Positions 50,601 through 59,196 are shown, counted from the first letter of the stretch. The stretch is 64,000 bases of DNA from Rubellimicrobium aerolatum (GCF_017872975.1 NZ_JAGGJP010000001.1:62001-126000), one strand, 5' to 3'. Translations and numbers: made by a program. Notes: a model not told the origin generated them from the letters alone.

Positions 50601-51168
50601 GACGGACGGTCCATGGGCCCCGCAGCTCAACCTCGGCGTGCCGGTGCTGATCCCGGAGGAGTATGTCCCGGACCTCGACGTGCGGCTGGGGCTGTATCGG
50701 CGGCTGTCCGCGCTGTCGACCAAGGTGGAGCTGGAGGGCTTCGCGGCCGAGTTGATCGACCGCTTCGGGGCGCTGCCGCGCGAGGTGAACACGCTGCTCC
50801 TCGTGGTGCGGATCAAGGCCATGGCGCGCAAGGCGGGCGTGGCGCGGCTGGATGCCGGTCCCAAGGGGGCGACGGTGTCGTTCCACAACGACAAGTTCGC
50901 CTCTCCGGCGGGCCTCGTGGACTACATCCAGGCGCAGGGGGGCCAAGCGCGCATCAAGGACAACAAGATCGTCGTCCTGCGCGATTGGAAAACCGAGGCC
51001 GACCGGATCAAGGGAGCCTTCGCCATCGTCAAGGACCTCGCCGAGAAGGTGGCCGAGGCGCAGCCGGCCAAGGCGAAGCGGGACGGCGGGGGCAACGATG
51101 CGTCGAAGCCCGCGAAGGTCGCCGAGCCGGCGCCGTCCCCGGCCAAGGTGGCCAAGCGCGCCCGCTGA
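47626..51168 (+). CDS. mfd: transcription-repair coupling factor
   Basis: Removes RNA polymerase stalled at lesions and recruits UvrA. In 1180 aa: UvrB-like N-terminal domains (about 1-330, including VFPAWDALPFDR), polymerase-interaction domain (VVHVDHGVGRYLGL near 475-490), translocase with Walker A GDVGFGKTEV, DEEQHFGVAHKE, TATPIPRTLQ, GRVGRAK, and TRCF C-terminal domain with a Lys/Ala/Pro tail. All motifs intact. It opens a plus-strand run with the glycosyltransferase and XRE-cupin genes. Confidence 0.95.
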   Translation: MRQNPNHITVGGAPEGHDARLVLQEIERAGCCVLHVARDDRRLAAMQAALAFHDPGLPVFVFPAWDALPFDRVSPNPEIAAQRMATLAALVHGMPERFVVLTTLNAATQRVPARDTLRDAAFSARVGDRVEEGALRGFLSRMGFSQSPTVTEPGDYAVRGGLIDVWPPGHPSPVRLDFFGDTLDGVRRFDAMTQRTTEKLSVVEFAPVSEVILDEAAITRFRQNYRIEFGAAGTDDPLYEAVSAGRKHAGMEHWLAFFHERLETLFDYLPKATVTLDDQVEPAREARWAAIEDAYEARRTALHERGRMDSVYKPAPPKLLYLDEAAWDAALADRRALRFSPLKVPTGPGVIDAGGRIGRDFAPERQNEKLSLFGALNAHVQARLEHGPVVIASYSEGARERLMGLLEDEGAGETIPVTDFSRVGKRGIHLAVWPLEHGYEAPGLTVVSEQDVLGDRLIRQTRRKRRAENFLTEVNALTPGDLVVHVDHGVGRYLGLEVLRALGAAHECLAIEYAENSKLYLPVENIELLSRFGHEEGLLDKLGAGAWQARKARLKERIKLAAERLIRTAAERALRKAPELEPPDGIWEQFLARFPYAETDDQLQAIEDVLGDLDSGNPMDRLICGDVGFGKTEVAIRAAFVAAMSGVQVAVVAPTTLLARQHYRTFAERFRGFPLEVRPLSRFVSAKEAAQTRDGIAKGTVDIVVGTHAVLAKGVKFANLGLLVIDEEQHFGVAHKERLKELRSDIHVLTLTATPIPRTLQLSLSGVRDLSVIGTPPIDRLAIRTYVSEFDTITVREALLRERYRGGQSFFVVPRLSDLPEMEDWLRREVPEVSFVVAHGQMAAGELDDRMNAFYDGKYDVLMATSIVESGLDIPTANTMVVWRADMFGLAQLYQIRGRVGRAKTRAYAYLTTRPRQKLTPQAERRLRVLGSIDSLGAGFQLASQDLDIRGAGNLLGEEQSGQIREVGFELYQQMLEEEIDRLRSGQGELVETDGPWAPQLNLGVPVLIPEEYVPDLDVRLGLYRRLSALSTKVELEGFAAELIDRFGALPREVNTLLLVVRIKAMARKAGVARLDAGPKGATVSFHNDKFASPAGLVDYIQAQGGQARIKDNKIVVLRDWKTEADRIKGAFAIVKDLAEKVAEAQPAKAKRDGGGNDASKPAKVAEPAPSPAKVAKRAR

Positions 51169-51174
51169 GGGGCT

Positions 51175-51203
51175 TTGCGCTCGCCGGAGCCCGGTGCTAG
51201 GCC
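51175..51203 (+). promoter_or_regulatory. promoter for the GT39-type gene
   Basis: TTGCGC (51175-51180), 17-nt spacer, TAGGCC (51198-51203), 33 nt before the start. Confidence 0.5.
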
Positions 51204-51236
51204 CCGCCACGGGGCAATCGGGCAAGGAGGTTCGGG

Positions 51237-52643
51237 GTGGGCCGAGGTCAGGATGCGCGCTGGATCGGCGTGTTCGCCGCCTACTTCGCCCTTCAGGCGC
51301 TGTCGCGCTGGCTCCTGGGCGGCACGTCGCTGAACTGGGACGAGGCCGAGGCCTTCTTCTTCGCGCGCAACCTCGCCTGGGGCTACGGGCCGCAGCCGCC
51401 GCTGTATTTCTGGATGCAATGGGGGGTGTTCCAGCTTCTTGGCGAAGGCGTCCTCGCGTTGACGGCGTTCAAGAACCTGCTGCTCCTCGGGGGGATGGCG
51501 CTGCTGTATCGGTTCCTGCGGCGGGAGGTCGGCCCGGCCCCGGCCGGCGTCGCCACGCTGTCGCTGGGGCTGGTCGCGCCCCTGGTCTGGGAGATGCAGC
51601 GGGCGCTGACCCATACCGCTCTCGCCATGCTGGTCGCCGTGGCGGCGCTCTGGCTCGCGGTGCGGGCGCTGGAGCGGGGGCGCTGGGGCGACTACCTGCT
51701 CCTGGGCCTCGCGGTGGGCTTGGGGACGCTGTCGAAGCTCAACTTCCTCGTCTGGGCGGCGGCGCTGCTGCTGGCGGCGCTGGCCTTGCCGGAGTGGCGG
51801 GGGCGGGTGCGGTGGGTCCGCGTGCTGGGCGCGGCGGCGCTGGCGGCGGCGCTGAACGGCCCGGCCGCGCTCTGGATGCTGCGGAACCCGGAATGGTCCA
51901 CCGTGGGGCTGCAACGGCTGGAGCCCACGGCGGACGGGGGCTGGGCCGCCCGGCTGGAGGGGACGGGCGCGCTGGCCGTCGCGGCGCTGAACCTCCTGAT
52001 CCTGCCGCTCCTCGTGCTGGGCGGCTACTGGTGGGTCGCCCGCCGGCGGCCCCGAGGCGAGGGCCTGCCGCCGGGCGTGAGGCTTTATGGCCTCGCCTCG
52101 GCCCTGACGCTCGGGCTGCTCTGGGCGATGGTGCTGGTCACCGGGTCCACCGAGATCGACCATATCTGGCTGATCCCGCTGGCCTCGGGGCTGGTGCCGG
52201 TGGCGGTGCTGGCGCTCTGGCCCCGGTTGAGCGGGCGGGGGCGACGGGGGCTGGCCGGCGCGGCGGCGGGTCTGTGGCTGCTGGCGATGGTCGGGCTGCC
52301 GCTGTCGGGGGTGGTCTCGCCCAGCACGAGCAACCGGGGGCTCGACGTCGGGCCGCTGGCGGCGCGGCTGGGGGTGCTGGAGGCCGAGGGGCGCGTGGTG
52401 GCGACGGGGAACGTGCATCTGGCCGGGAACCTCGTGCTGCGGGAGCCGGGGCTGGGGCTGCGGATCCTGCGGCCGGGGGCGCGGGACCTGCCCGAGGGGC
52501 CGGCGGCGCTGGTGGGACGGCCGAACGATCCCCTGCTCGAATCGTCCGAGGTGCTGCGCCGGATGGAGGGGACGGAGATCTTCGAGCTGCTGCCCGGCGT
52601 CGAGGCGCGGCGGCAGGTGGTGACGCGGCTCGCGCCGCGCTGA
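51237..52643 (+). CDS. membrane glycosyltransferase, GT39/ArnT-like
   Basis: 468 aa with about 11 hydrophobic spans. The first external loop holds the acidic LNWDEAEAFFFARNLAWG (DEA motif near 36-42) and YGPQPPLYFW typical of polyprenyl-phosphate-dependent transferases (PMT_2). The soluble C-terminal ~100 residues follow the last helix. Start GTG 51237 with AAGGAGGTTCG upstream. Likely adds a sugar to lipid A or another envelope glycan; donor and acceptor cannot be read. Confidence 0.82.
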   Translation: MGRGQDARWIGVFAAYFALQALSRWLLGGTSLNWDEAEAFFFARNLAWGYGPQPPLYFWMQWGVFQLLGEGVLALTAFKNLLLLGGMALLYRFLRREVGPAPAGVATLSLGLVAPLVWEMQRALTHTALAMLVAVAALWLAVRALERGRWGDYLLLGLAVGLGTLSKLNFLVWAAALLLAALALPEWRGRVRWVRVLGAAALAAALNGPAALWMLRNPEWSTVGLQRLEPTADGGWAARLEGTGALAVAALNLLILPLLVLGGYWWVARRRPRGEGLPPGVRLYGLASALTLGLLWAMVLVTGSTEIDHIWLIPLASGLVPVAVLALWPRLSGRGRRGLAGAAAGLWLLAMVGLPLSGVVSPSTSNRGLDVGPLAARLGVLEAEGRVVATGNVHLAGNLVLREPGLGLRILRPGARDLPEGPAALVGRPNDPLLESSEVLRRMEGTEIFELLPGVEARRQVVTRLAPR

Positions 52644-52679
52644 GTTGCGGGGCGGGCGGGCGGTCGTGTAAGGAGCGCC

Positions 52680-53303
52680 ATGGCCGGACAGGACCCCCGC
52701 ACGCTCATCCGCATCGCCCGCGCCGACGGCTCGGCCGACCACGCGGCGCCCATCGACCTCGGGCAGCGCGTGAGGGAGCTGCGGCGGGCGCGGGACTGGA
52801 CGCTGGAGCAGGCGGCCTCGCAGGCCGGGCTGGCGCGGTCCACGCTGTCCAAGATCGAGAACGGGCAGATGTCGCCGACCTACGACGCCCTGAAGAAGCT
52901 GGCGGTGGGGCTGGGGATCTCGGTGCCGCAGCTCTTCACGCCGGCGCCGCGGGCGCAGGTGAACGGGCGCATGGCGGTGACCAAGGCGGGCGAGGGGACG
53001 GCGCACCTGACGACCACCTACGAGCACGAGCTGCTGGCCGACAGCCTGAGCCGCAAGCAGATGCTGCCCTACCGGGCGCGGGTGCGGGCGCGCAAGCTGG
53101 AGGAGTTCGGCGGCTGGGTCCGGCACGAGGGGGAGGAGTTCCTCTACGTGCTGACGGGGGCGGTGCGCCTTTACACCGAGTTCTACGAGCCGGTGGAGAT
53201 GCGGCGCGGCGACAGCGCCTATTACGACGCCGCGATGGGGCACAACGTCGTGTCGATGAGCCAGGACGACGCCACCATCCTGTGGGTGACGTCGCTGGCA
53301 TGA
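52680..53303 (+). CDS. XRE-family regulator with cupin domain
   Basis: 207-aa transcription regulator. N-terminal helix-turn-helix: VRELRRARDWTLEQAASQAGLARSTLSKIENGQMSPTYDAL (about 30-70). C-terminal cupin (about 115-200): GEEFLYVLTGAVRLY and MRRGDSAYYDAAMGH, a small-molecule pocket. TAAGGAGCG precedes ATG. Regulators of this type control amino-acid, polyamine or sulfur-compound genes; the target is unknown. Confidence 0.88.
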   Translation: MAGQDPRTLIRIARADGSADHAAPIDLGQRVRELRRARDWTLEQAASQAGLARSTLSKIENGQMSPTYDALKKLAVGLGISVPQLFTPAPRAQVNGRMAVTKAGEGTAHLTTTYEHELLADSLSRKQMLPYRARVRARKLEEFGGWVRHEGEEFLYVLTGAVRLYTEFYEPVEMRRGDSAYYDAAMGHNVVSMSQDDATILWVTSLA

Positions 53304-53364
53304 CGGCTGCGGCGGCGGACTGAGCCCGCCCCGCGGCATCGGGAGGCAGGTCCCGGCGCGCCGA

Positions 53365-55197
53365 TCAGTTGGCGGGGTCGCGCGGCTCCCACCACCAGAC
53401 GTCGGGCTGCCATCCGGGCCAGTCGCCCATCAGCGGCAGGCGGTCGGGATGGCGCAGCGAGGCCGAGTGCGCGATCAGCGCGGCGTTCCACTGGTAGAAG
53501 GGGACCACGTAGCGGCCCGCCGTCAGCACCCGGTCGAGCGCCTGGGCCGTGGCCACGAAGTCCTCGGTCGATTCCACGGTGAGGAGGCGCTCGATCAGAC
53601 CGTCGATGGCCGGGGACCTGACGCCCATCAGGTTGCGGCCGCCGGGCTCGTCCGCGATGGCCGAGCCCCAGTAGAGCGCCTGCTCGTTGCCGGGCGAGAG
53701 CGAGACGGCGCGGCGGAAGTAGGTCATGTCGAAGTCGTAGCCGTCGGTGCGCTGCTTGTACTGCGCGGGATCGACCGAGTTCACCGTCACCTGCATCCCG
53801 AGCCGGCCCAGCGCCTCGACATACATGTCCACGATGGAGGCCACCTCGGAGGAGCCGTTCTCCAGCAGGATCTCGAAGGCGAAGGGCTGCCCCTGGGCGT
53901 TCCGCAGCACGCCGTCGTCGGCGACGACCCAGCCGGCCTGCATGAGCGAGTCGAGCGCCCGGCGGGTGCCGGCGCGATTCCTCTCGCCGCCCTCGGCCAC
54001 GGGCAGGGCGTAGCCTTCGAGCGCGTCGGGGGGCAGGGAGGCCTCGTAGGGGGCCAGCGCCTCGGCGACGCGGCCCTCGGCGGGGCCGGAGGTCATCCCG
54101 AGGGGGCTGTTGGCGAAATAGGACGTGATGCGGGGCTGCTCGCCGCCGGTCATCGTGTCGTTGATGAACTCGAAGTTGAAGGCCTGGATCATTGCCTCGC
54201 GCACGCGGAGGTCCGAGAAGATCGGCTGCCGGGTGTTCATCACGAGGCCGGTCATGCCGGTCGGTCGCTGGTGGGGGATCTCGCTCAGGACGACCCCGCC
54301 CTCCCGCGCGAGGGGGAAGTCGTAGGCGGTCGCCCAGCGCGCGGGGTTGGTCTCGCGCATGATGGTGACCTCGCCGGTCTTGAAGGCCTCGAAGGCGGCG
54401 GTCTCGTCGCCGAAGAACTCGAAGCGCACCTCGTCGAGGTTCATCGTGCCGCGCCGGAAGGGGATGTCGGCACCCCAGTAGTCGGGATCGCGCCGCAGGG
54501 TCACCGAGCGGCCGGGGTCCACCGCCTCCACCACGTAGGGGCCGGAGGTGACGGGGATCGTGTCGAACCCGTCCGAGCTGGCGAAGTCCAGCCCCTCCCA
54601 TTGCGCCTTCTTGAGGATGGGGCGCAGGCCCGCGAGCATGGCGAGCTCGCGGTCGGGGGCGTTGAAGGCGATGCGGACGCCACGCTCGCCCACCGGCTCG
54701 ATGGACTTCACCTTCCGCCAGAAGGTGAGGTAGCGGGGATGCCCCTCGGTGCCGATGGTCCGAAAGGACCAGATCACGTCCTCGACGGTGACGGGGCTGC
54801 CGTCGGAGAAGCGGGCGTCGGGGTTCAGCGTGAACTCCACCCAGCTCCGGTCGGGGGCGGCCTCGACCGATTCGGCGAGGAGGCCATAAAGGGTGAAGGG
54901 CTCGTCGAGCGAGCGGCCCAGGAGCGATTCGCTGGTCAGGAAGGTGAGTTGCCAGGGGACGGTGCCCTTGAGGATGTAGGGATTGAGGCTGCTGAAGCTG
55001 CCCAGCTCGGCGGAGACCACGGCGCCGCCCTTGGGGGCGTCGGGGTTGGCGTAGGGCAGGTGGTCGAAGCCGGGCGGGAGCGCGGGCTCCCCGTACATGG
55101 CGAGGCCGTGGGCGGGCTCGGCCGAGGCCGCTCCGCCCAGGAGGAGCGGGAGGAGCAGCGCCCTCCAACCGAGACGTGTGGCGAGGGACGGTGACAT
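53365..55197 (-). CDS. YejA-type extracellular solute-binding protein, family 5
   Basis: 610-aa secreted binding protein. Sec signal 1-26 (LLLPLLLGGAASA). Lead-in HGLAMYGEPALPPGFDHLPYANPDAPKGG is typical of the YejA branch (microcin C/peptide importer), as are YILKGTVPW and LDEPFTLYGLLAESVE. No yejB/E/F permease or ATPase gene lies in the window, so it is an orphan here. The 3' end faces the XRE-cupin gene. Confidence 0.88.
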   Translation of the reverse strand: MSPSLATRLGWRALLLPLLLGGAASAEPAHGLAMYGEPALPPGFDHLPYANPDAPKGGAVVSAELGSFSSLNPYILKGTVPWQLTFLTSESLLGRSLDEPFTLYGLLAESVEAAPDRSWVEFTLNPDARFSDGSPVTVEDVIWSFRTIGTEGHPRYLTFWRKVKSIEPVGERGVRIAFNAPDRELAMLAGLRPILKKAQWEGLDFASSDGFDTIPVTSGPYVVEAVDPGRSVTLRRDPDYWGADIPFRRGTMNLDEVRFEFFGDETAAFEAFKTGEVTIMRETNPARWATAYDFPLAREGGVVLSEIPHQRPTGMTGLVMNTRQPIFSDLRVREAMIQAFNFEFINDTMTGGEQPRITSYFANSPLGMTSGPAEGRVAEALAPYEASLPPDALEGYALPVAEGGERNRAGTRRALDSLMQAGWVVADDGVLRNAQGQPFAFEILLENGSSEVASIVDMYVEALGRLGMQVTVNSVDPAQYKQRTDGYDFDMTYFRRAVSLSPGNEQALYWGSAIADEPGGRNLMGVRSPAIDGLIERLLTVESTEDFVATAQALDRVLTAGRYVVPFYQWNAALIAHSASLRHPDRLPLMGDWPGWQPDVWWWEPRDPAN

Positions 55198-55305
55198 GGC
55201 GAAGGCTCTCCCCTGGTGCCGTGCTGCGGGTCCGAGGGACGCTACGCGCCGGGGCTTGCGAAATCAAACTTTTGGCTAGCGGAGCGACTGCGGAACGCTT
55301 ATAAG

Positions 55306-55387
55306 GAAGTCACTGCTCGATAGGTTTCTTGCCTGTATGAAACCTGCCTCAACAACTCAACGCCCGCCCTTTGGCGGGCGTTTTTTT
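55306..55387 (+). ncRNA. small-RNA candidate with intrinsic terminator
   Basis: No gene on the plus strand explains the terminator at 55361-55387. Before it lies a hairpin AGGTTTC/GAAACCT (55322-55328 with 55339-55345) and a single-stranded CA-rich stretch (CCTCAACAACTCAA), the layout of Hfq-type sRNAs. CTTATAAG (55298-55305) might be the -10; a -35 is not convincing. The 5' end is a guess. An attenuated leader is the alternative. Confidence 0.5.
55361..55387 (+). terminator. Rho-independent terminator
   Basis: CGCCCGCC-CTTT-GGCGGGCG, 8-bp perfect stem, followed by seven T. It is the only textbook intrinsic terminator recognised in the window. Confidence 0.92.
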
Positions 55388-55420
55388 GTGCGCCGGGCCG
55401 GGCCTCGGCACGACTTCATC

Positions 55421-55450
55421 TGATTCCTGAGGATTCCGTGGGATTCCCGT
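55421..55450. repeat. three GATTC sites at exact 10-bp spacing
   Basis: GATTC at 55422, 55432 and 55442, each within a (G/T)GATTCC decamer. GATTC is a GANTC methylation target. The triplet is enclosed by CACGAC (55409-55414) and GTCGTG (55449-55454). Confidence 0.7.
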
Positions 55451-55709
55451 CGTGATGGTCGGTTCGCCTGGCCAGCGGCGGGGTGTGGCGTGCTCTACAA
55501 CGAAGCGGCGAATCACGTCAAGGCGAGCCGTGAAGGCCGAGTCGCCGCCGGTGTTTGCCCGTGCGCGCAACGGCTTGGGACGGCCCGCTGCGGCGCTGCG
55601 TCAGATCGACGGGCCGGCGGGAACCTGCCGATCAGCCTGGATTGGATGAGCCATTGCCGCCGCGCCGCCGTCGCCTAGGATGCCGCGGTGCAACAGGAAG
55701 GAGGCTCCC

Positions 55710-56489
55710 ATGGAAGCAGCGCGTCCCCTCGTCGGTCGCAGGGCGGTCGTGACCGGATCGACCTCGGGGATCGGGCTTGGCATCGCCCGGGCCCTGGCCG
55801 GGGCCGGGGCCGAGGTGGTCCTCAACTCCTTCACCGATGCGGAGGCGGATCACGCGCTGGCCCGCGAGATGGGCGCGGAGTTCGGGGTCGCGGCGAGCTA
55901 CCGGCGGGCGGACATGGCACGGGCCGAGGACTGCCGGGCTCTGGTGGCCGGGGGATGCGACATCCTGGTGAATAACGCGGGCGTGCAGCACGTGGCGCCT
56001 ATCGACTCCTTCCCGCCCGAGGCCTGGGACCGGATCATCGCCATCAACCTCAGCTCGGCCTTCCACACGATCGCGGCGGCGCTGCCCGGGATGCGGGAGC
56101 GGGGCTGGGGGCGGGTCGTCAACGTCGCCTCGGCGCATGGCCTGACGGCCTCGCCCTACAAGTCGGCCTACGTGGCGGCCAAGCACGGGCTGGTGGGGCT
56201 GACCAAGACGGCGGCGCTGGAGACGGCGGGGCAGGGCATCACCGCCAACGCGATCTGTCCGGGCTATGTGCTGACGCCGCTGGTCGAGGCGCAGATCCCC
56301 GACCAGATGGCCGCGCATGGCATGGACCGCGAGACGGTGATCCGCGAGGTGATGCTGGCGCGGCAGCCGTCGCGGCAGTTCGCGACGGTCGATCAGATCG
56401 GCGGGACGGCGGTGTTCCTCTGCTCGGAGGCGGCGGCGCAGGTGACGGGGACGACGATCAGCGTCGACGGGGGGTGGACGGCGCTGTGA
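55710..56489 (+). CDS. bdhA: 3-hydroxybutyrate dehydrogenase
   Basis: Short-chain dehydrogenase oxidising D-3-hydroxybutyrate to acetoacetate in PHB/ketone metabolism. 259 aa from ATG 55710 behind AAGGAGG. Cofactor motif VVTGSTSGIGLGIA (about 13-26), NNAGVQHVAPI (typical of BdhA), catalytic Ser in NVASAHG and Tyr/Lys in SAYVAAKHG, C-terminal QFATVDQIGGTAVFL and the ending VDGGWTAL. It might link with the esterase at 42.8 kb in PHB use. Confidence 0.93.
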   Translation: MEAARPLVGRRAVVTGSTSGIGLGIARALAGAGAEVVLNSFTDAEADHALAREMGAEFGVAASYRRADMARAEDCRALVAGGCDILVNNAGVQHVAPIDSFPPEAWDRIIAINLSSAFHTIAAALPGMRERGWGRVVNVASAHGLTASPYKSAYVAAKHGLVGLTKTAALETAGQGITANAICPGYVLTPLVEAQIPDQMAAHGMDRETVIREVMLARQPSRQFATVDQIGGTAVFLCSEAAAQVTGTTISVDGGWTAL

Positions 56490-57296
56490 TCATTCGGCGG
56501 CGCGGGCGGGCTCGGGGGGCGGCGCGCCATCCACGATCCGCAGGGCCCCGCTTTCGCCCGGGTAGACGAGGCCCGCCGAGATGACGAGCTTGGCCGCGTC
56601 CTCGAGGCTCATGTCCAACTCGATGATCTCGCTGCGGGGGACGAAGATGACGTAGCCGGTGGTGGCGTTGGGGGTGATCGGGCGGAACAGCGACACGATC
56701 TCCTCGCCGGGGCTGCGGGCCATCAGCTTGTCGCGGATCTCTCCCTTGGGGGGGGCGGAGATGAAGGCGAGGGACCAGGAGCCCTTGCGCGGGAACTCCA
56801 CGAGGCAGGGACGGTCGAAGCGGACGTCGGACTGTGTGAACAGCGTCTCGGAGAGCTGCTTCACGGCGTTGTAGATGGAGCGGATGACGGGCACGCGGCC
56901 GACCATGTTCTCGCCGAAGCGGAGCATGGAACGGCCGACGAGGCCCTTGGCGATCCAGCCGATCAGGAAGGTGAAGACGAGGAAGACGACGACGCCGACG
57001 CCGCGGATGTCGAGGTCGATCCAGTCGGCGCTGTCGCGCGGGTTGCCGAGCCAGCGGTTCACCATCGAATCGGGGTGCCAGTAGTTCGGCACCAGCGGCA
57101 TGACGACGTTGTCCACCCAGCCGACCGCCGTCCAGATCAGCCAGACGGTCAGGCCGATGGGGGCGATGACGACCACGCCGGCGAAGAAGTTGTTGCGGAG
57201 CGCGCCGAGGATGCGGGTGATGAGCCAGTGCTGCTGGCGAGGCGGTATCTTCGGCGGGGGGTTCTTCGGCGGGGGGTTCGTCTGCGGCGGGCGCAT
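56490..57296 (-). CDS. DUF502 family membrane protein
   Basis: 268 aa. Pro-rich N-terminus with repeats PPPKNPP/PPPKIPP, then two membrane spans (about 38-65 and 100-125), separated by an external loop, then a soluble domain (QSDVRFDRPCLVEFPRKGSW, VPRSEIIELDMSLEDAAKLVISAG). The last is the family hallmark. Function unknown. Its stop lies directly after the bdhA stop (convergent). Confidence 0.88.
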   Translation of the reverse strand: MRPPQTNPPPKNPPPKIPPRQQHWLITRILGALRNNFFAGVVVIAPIGLTVWLIWTAVGWVDNVVMPLVPNYWHPDSMVNRWLGNPRDSADWIDLDIRGVGVVVFLVFTFLIGWIAKGLVGRSMLRFGENMVGRVPVIRSIYNAVKQLSETLFTQSDVRFDRPCLVEFPRKGSWSLAFISAPPKGEIRDKLMARSPGEEIVSLFRPITPNATTGYVIFVPRSEIIELDMSLEDAAKLVISAGLVYPGESGALRIVDGAPPPEPARAAE

Positions 57297-57323
57297 GGCG
57301 GGAGACCTTTGGCTGTCGCCAAG

Positions 57324-57353
57324 GTTCTAGGCCACGGCCGGGCCGGGGGGCAA
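57324..57353 (-). promoter_or_regulatory. promoter for the DUF502 gene
   Basis: On the minus strand: TTGCCC, 18-nt spacer, TAGAAC, about 27 nt before the start. Same style as other promoters here. Confidence 0.45.
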
Positions 57354-57376
57354 CACGCCGCTTGGGCGGGTGGGCG

Positions 57377-58291
57377 TCAGGCGGGCAGGGTGCCCAGTTC
57401 CACGGCGATGCGCGCCGCGAGGCGGGCGTTGTTGAGGACGAGGGCGATGTTGGCCTGGAGGCTGCGACCCTCGGTCAGCTCGAAGATGCGTTGGAGGAGG
57501 AAGGGGGTGACGGCCTTGGCGGCGATGCCCTGCGTCTCGGCCTCGCGCAGAGCCCGGGCGACGTGGGGGGCGAGCGTCGCGGCCGGGATCTCGTCGGTCT
57601 CGGGTATCGGGTTGGCGACGAGCTGGCCGCCGGGGAGGCCGAGGGCGGCGCGCATCCGGTGGGCGCGCGCGATCTGGGCAGGGTCGTCCATCCGCAGGGG
57701 CGCGCGCAGGCCGGAGGAGCGCGACCAGAAGGCCGGAAGGTCGTCCTGGCCGTAGGCGATGACGGGGACGCCGAGGGTCTCCAGCACCTCCAGCGTCCGA
57801 GGCAGGTCAAGGATCGCCTTGGCCCCGGCGGCGACCACGGTGACGGCGGTCTGCGCCAGCTCGGACAGGTCGGCGGAGATGTCCATGGTCGATTCCGCCC
57901 CGCGATGGACGCCGCCGATGCCGCCGGTGGCGAAGACGGCGATGCCGGCGAGGCGGGCGGCGATCATGGTGGCGGCGACGGTGGTCGCGCCGGTGCCGCC
58001 GCGCGCGAGGCAGGCGGCGAGGTCGGCGCGGGACAGCTTGGCCACGTCGCTGGATCGCCCGAGACGGGTCAGGTCGTCATCGGCGAGGCCGACATGGAGC
58101 CGGCCTTGCAGGACGGCGATGGTGGCGGGGGTGGCGCCCTGGGCGCGGACCTCGGCCTCGACCCGGCGGGCGGTTTCGACGTTGCGGGGCCAGGGCATTC
58201 CGTGGGTGATGATGGTGGATTCGAGGGCCACCAGGGGAAGGCCCTGTTCGCGCGCCGCGTGAACCTCGGGGGAATAGACGATTGAGATCAT
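57377..58291 (-). CDS. psuG: pseudouridine-5'-phosphate glycosidase
   Basis: Splits pseudouridine 5'-phosphate to uracil and ribose 5-phosphate. 304 aa. Motifs: VALESTIITHGMPWPRN (about 20-36), GLADDDLTRL, the region KLSRADLAA, TGGIGGVHRGAESTMDISADL, and the catalytic Lys in LDLPRTLEVLETLGVPV vicinity. ATG 58291 overlaps the psuK TGA (ATGA). Second of a two-gene catabolic unit. Confidence 0.93.
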   Translation of the reverse strand: MISIVYSPEVHAAREQGLPLVALESTIITHGMPWPRNVETARRVEAEVRAQGATPATIAVLQGRLHVGLADDDLTRLGRSSDVAKLSRADLAACLARGGTGATTVAATMIAARLAGIAVFATGGIGGVHRGAESTMDISADLSELAQTAVTVVAAGAKAILDLPRTLEVLETLGVPVIAYGQDDLPAFWSRSSGLRAPLRMDDPAQIARAHRMRAALGLPGGQLVANPIPETDEIPAATLAPHVARALREAETQGIAAKAVTPFLLQRIFELTEGRSLQANIALVLNNARLAARIAVELGTLPA

Positions 58292-59196
58292 GTGGGCGTG
58301 TCCCCGGAGACATAAAGGGCGGCGGCGTGGAGGGCGCGGGCGAGGGCCGCCTCGCGCGGGGCCCCCTCGCGCTCGGCGGTGAGATGGGCGGCCAGGAAGG
58401 TGTCGCCCGCACCGGTGACGCGGGTGACGAGGACGGCGGGCGGCTGGAGCGTCAGCAGGCCGTCGCGGTCGGCGTCGGAGACGGAGCGGGCCCCGTCGGT
58501 GACGATGACGCGGCGGGCGCCGCGTTCCACGAGGCCGCGCGCGGCCTCGGCGGAGGTCTGGAAATCGCGGTGGCCCAGGATGCGGGCCTCCTCCAGGTTG
58601 ACGTAGATCGTCGCGCCGGGGTGGCCGAGGAGCGGGAGAAGACGCTCGGCCTTGCCGGGGCTCGCGGGGGCGAGGCGGAGGTCGGCGCGCGAGACGAGCG
58701 GCGAGGCGGCGATGCGGGCGAGGAGGTCGGCGGTCAGGTTGCCGTCGAGGACGATGGGGCCGGGCCAGGGCGCGGCGGGGGTGCCCAGGCGGCCGTCCTC
58801 CAGCGGGCGAAGGATGCGGTCGCCGGCAGCCTCCAGTGAGTGGGCATCGGCGATGGCGGCGACGAGGCCGTTGCCGCCCTCGACCGCCATGTAGCGATCG
58901 GTCGGCAGGTCCTCGGAGCGGTAGGCGAACCCGGTAAGGAGGCCCATGCGCGCGGCCTCGGCCACCAGTTGCTCGCCCTCGGGGTCGCGGCCGATGGCGG
59001 TGAGGAGGGCCGGGCGCAAGCCGAAGCGGCGGAGCGTCATGGCGATGTTCATGGCGACGCCGCCGGGAATGCGGACGATGCGGCCGGGCACGTCCGCGCC
59101 GAGGCGGAGATGCGACGGCGTGCGGCCGATGATGTCCCACAGGACCGAGCCGATGCAGAGGATGTCGGGAACGGGCGTGTCGGGGGCGGGGGTCAT
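58288..59196 (-). CDS. psuK: pseudouridine kinase (PfkB family)
   Basis: 302-aa sugar kinase. N-terminal [15 protein letters not shown], glycine motif [18 protein letters not shown] (about 43-60), and the PfkB C-terminal signature [16 protein letters not shown] with catalytic Asp. Adjacent to psuG in an overlapping pair, so pseudouridine is the most probable substrate. Start ATG 59196; longer openings run into the rpsB control region. Confidence 0.9.
   Translation of the reverse strand: MTPAPDTPVPDILCIGSVLWDIIGRTPSHLRLGADVPGRIVRIPGGVAMNIAMTLRRFGLRPALLTAIGRDPEGEQLVAEAARMGLLTGFAYRSEDLPTDRYMAVEGGNGLVAAIADAHSLEAAGDRILRPLEDGRLGTPAAPWPGPIVLDGNLTADLLARIAASPLVSRADLRLAPASPGKAERLLPLLGHPGATIYVNLEEARILGHRDFQTSAEAARGLVERGARRVIVTDGARSVSDADRDGLLTLQPPAVLVTRVTGAGDTFLAAHLTAEREGAPREAALARALHAAALYVSGDTPT

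Larger units (their letters stand above)
55198..55709. other. 512-nt region upstream of yejA-like and bdhA genes
   Basis: Holds a small-RNA candidate with a strong terminator (about 55306-55387), then three GATTC sites at 10-bp spacing, and otherwise GC-rich sequence without a supported gene. The AGGAGG of bdhA is at its right end. Confidence 0.7.

Noticed and set aside
47176-51225. 1349-codon open frame antisense to mfd
   Set aside because: Composition is His/Arg/Gln/Pro-rich as expected from the complement of GC-rich code; mfd on the other strand has all family motifs.
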